64,000 nucleotides of DNA. Source: Cytobacillus praedii (GTDB lineage Bacteria > Bacillota > Bacilli > Bacillales > Cytobacillaceae). Positions 63,240 through 64,000 of the stretch are shown here, in pieces. The position numbers were made by a program, and so were the translations under genes. Location of the stretch: positions 71,063 to 135,062 of the forward strand of contig NZ_LMBX01000011.1 of NCBI RefSeq assembly GCF_001439605.1. Direction: 5' to 3'. The notes beneath the pieces are model-generated. The model was not told where the DNA came from, made no database searches, and saw only the letters and a program-made list of their open reading frames with translations. The stretch's first letter is position 1, and each line of letters begins with the position of its first letter.

Positions 63240-64000
63240 AAAGAAATTGAATAGACTTAAATCACACCTGTCACATGAAGAGAGTGCAAAAACTGTTCTC
63301 AAAACTTTCCAATTCAGCGAAAGTGAAATTCCCTATCTAGATGTTTGGGAAGAAGAAGGGGTGACTCCTTATTTCTTTGATGGTAGCTATTGCCTAATAA
63401 GAGAACGAAGGTTTCCAATAGAACAGCAACACGGAATCTATTCATTTTCACAATTTATAACAGCAGTGAATGCCTGGAATGAAAGTGGAATGAAACATCC
63501 GCTATCAGCTGCAGGCATTGAACCTGAAAGCTTCGTTTTTTTTGATACAGAAACAACTGGTTTAGGCGGTGGCGTCGGGAATTCAATTTTTATTCTTGGA
63601 CATGCAAGATTGTCTGGAGAAGAAATTTATTTAAAACAACATATTCTTCCATCCCCAGGAGCGGAAGTCCCTTTATATCAAAGCTTTCTTGAAAGTGCAG
63701 ACTATACAACGATGGCTACGTATAATGGGAAATCCTTTGATTGGCCACAGGTGAAAACCCAGCATACCTTAATAAGGGAACATGTCCCTAAACTTCCATC
63801 GTTTGGACATTTTGATTTATATCATGCATCAAGAAGAATGTGGAAGCATAAATTAGAACGAATGAAGTTGTCCATTGTAGAGAAGGAAGTATTAGGAATT
63901 GAACGAAAAGATGATCTTCCAGGCTTTTTAGCACCGATGATCTATTTTGACTTTGTGGAAAGGAAAGATCCACAAGGGATGCTGGGGATATTAAAACATA
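63229..64000 (+). CDS. mrfB: Exonuclease MrfB (YprB), cut by the window end
   Basis: MrfB is the metal-dependent 3'-5' exonuclease partner of MrfA. The frame begins with ATG 63229, overlapping the end of mrfA in another frame, after GGTGAG. About 257 residues are visible. The RNase H-like DEDDh core starts at VFFDTETTGLGGGVGN (D and E near 105–107), and YNGKSFDWPQVKTQ and HFDLYHASRRMW give later core residues. The C-terminus, with the last acidic residues and TPR region, is beyond the window. Confidence 0.92.
   Translation, partial: MSIKKKLNRLKSHLSHEESAKTVLKTFQFSESEIPYLDVWEEEGVTPYFFDGSYCLIRERRFPIEQQHGIYSFSQFITAVNAWNESGMKHPLSAAGIEPESFVFFDTETTGLGGGVGNSIFILGHARLSGEEIYLKQHILPSPGAEVPLYQSFLESADYTTMATYNGKSFDWPQVKTQHTLIREHVPKLPSFGHFDLYHASRRMWKHKLERMKLSIVEKEVLGIERKDDLPGFLAPMIYFDFVERKDPQGMLGILKH

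Overview
The window is chromosomal DNA from an endospore-forming member of the Bacillaceae (AT-rich, strong GGAGG-type ribosome binding sites, frequent TTG/GTG starts). From gpsA to yprB the gene order follows the Bacillus subtilis segment gpsA–spoIVA–hbs–folE–mtrB–hepS–menG–hepT–ndk–cheR–aro–qcr–yp(j/m/o/p)–yprAB, and the proteins match those families over nearly full length. spoIVA, ypjB and a hidden sspM gene mark a spore former. qcrABC and the heptaprenyl/menaquinone genes mark a respiring, menaquinone-using cell, and bshA/bshB1 a bacillithiol producer.

Layout. 1–9.9 kb: gpsA, a DUF2768 membrane protein, lipoprotein yphF, spoIVA, hbs, folE, mtrB (TRAP), hepS–menG–hepT, ndk. 9.9–15.5 kb: an insertion relative to B. 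subtilis, with a NarL/DesK-type sensor kinase and regulator followed by a three-gene ABC-2 exporter resembling the linearmycin-resistance system LnrJK–LnrLMN. 15.5–23.2 kb: cheR and aromatic/histidine genes aroF-aroB-aroH-hisC-tyrA-aroA, with the trpEDCFBA block absent between aroH and hisC. 23.2–32.3 kb: an amidohydrolase-like orphan, ypiA, ypiB (reoY), ypiF, qcrABC, ypjA, ypjB, a YugP-type metallopeptidase and, on the minus strand, ypjC. 32.5–40.5 kb: a tightly packed run ypjD-dapB-mgsA-bshB1-bshA-cca-birA, then panBCD. 40.7–49.2 kb: dinG, ypmA, ypmB, aspB, asnS, dnaD, nth, ypoC. 49.2–56 kb: ponA and recU (minus), yppC, sspM (minus), a small coiled-coil gene, yppE, yppF (minus), yppG. 56–59.4 kb: two overlapping genes, a Dpp/Opp-type ABC permease and an unusual 797-residue protein joining a second permease to an extracellular M1-type zinc peptidase. 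59.4–64 kb: an Hsp20 protein and a Crp/Fnr regulator (minus), then mrfA (yprA) and the start of mrfB (yprB), cut by the window end.

The most unusual item is the permease–M1 peptidase fusion at 57018–59411. Other points are the Lnr-like island, TRAP without a trp operon in its usual place, a six-unit 21-bp phased GGCGAATAT repeat before asnS, tandem promoters with a near-consensus Spo0A box before qcrA, a family of dispersed intergenic repeats that occupy most of the unusually long gaps, and an amidohydrolase-like orphan without an evident metal site. No tRNA, rRNA, CRISPR array, insertion sequence or prophage was seen. All family names rest on recognition of the protein sequences; no database search was run.
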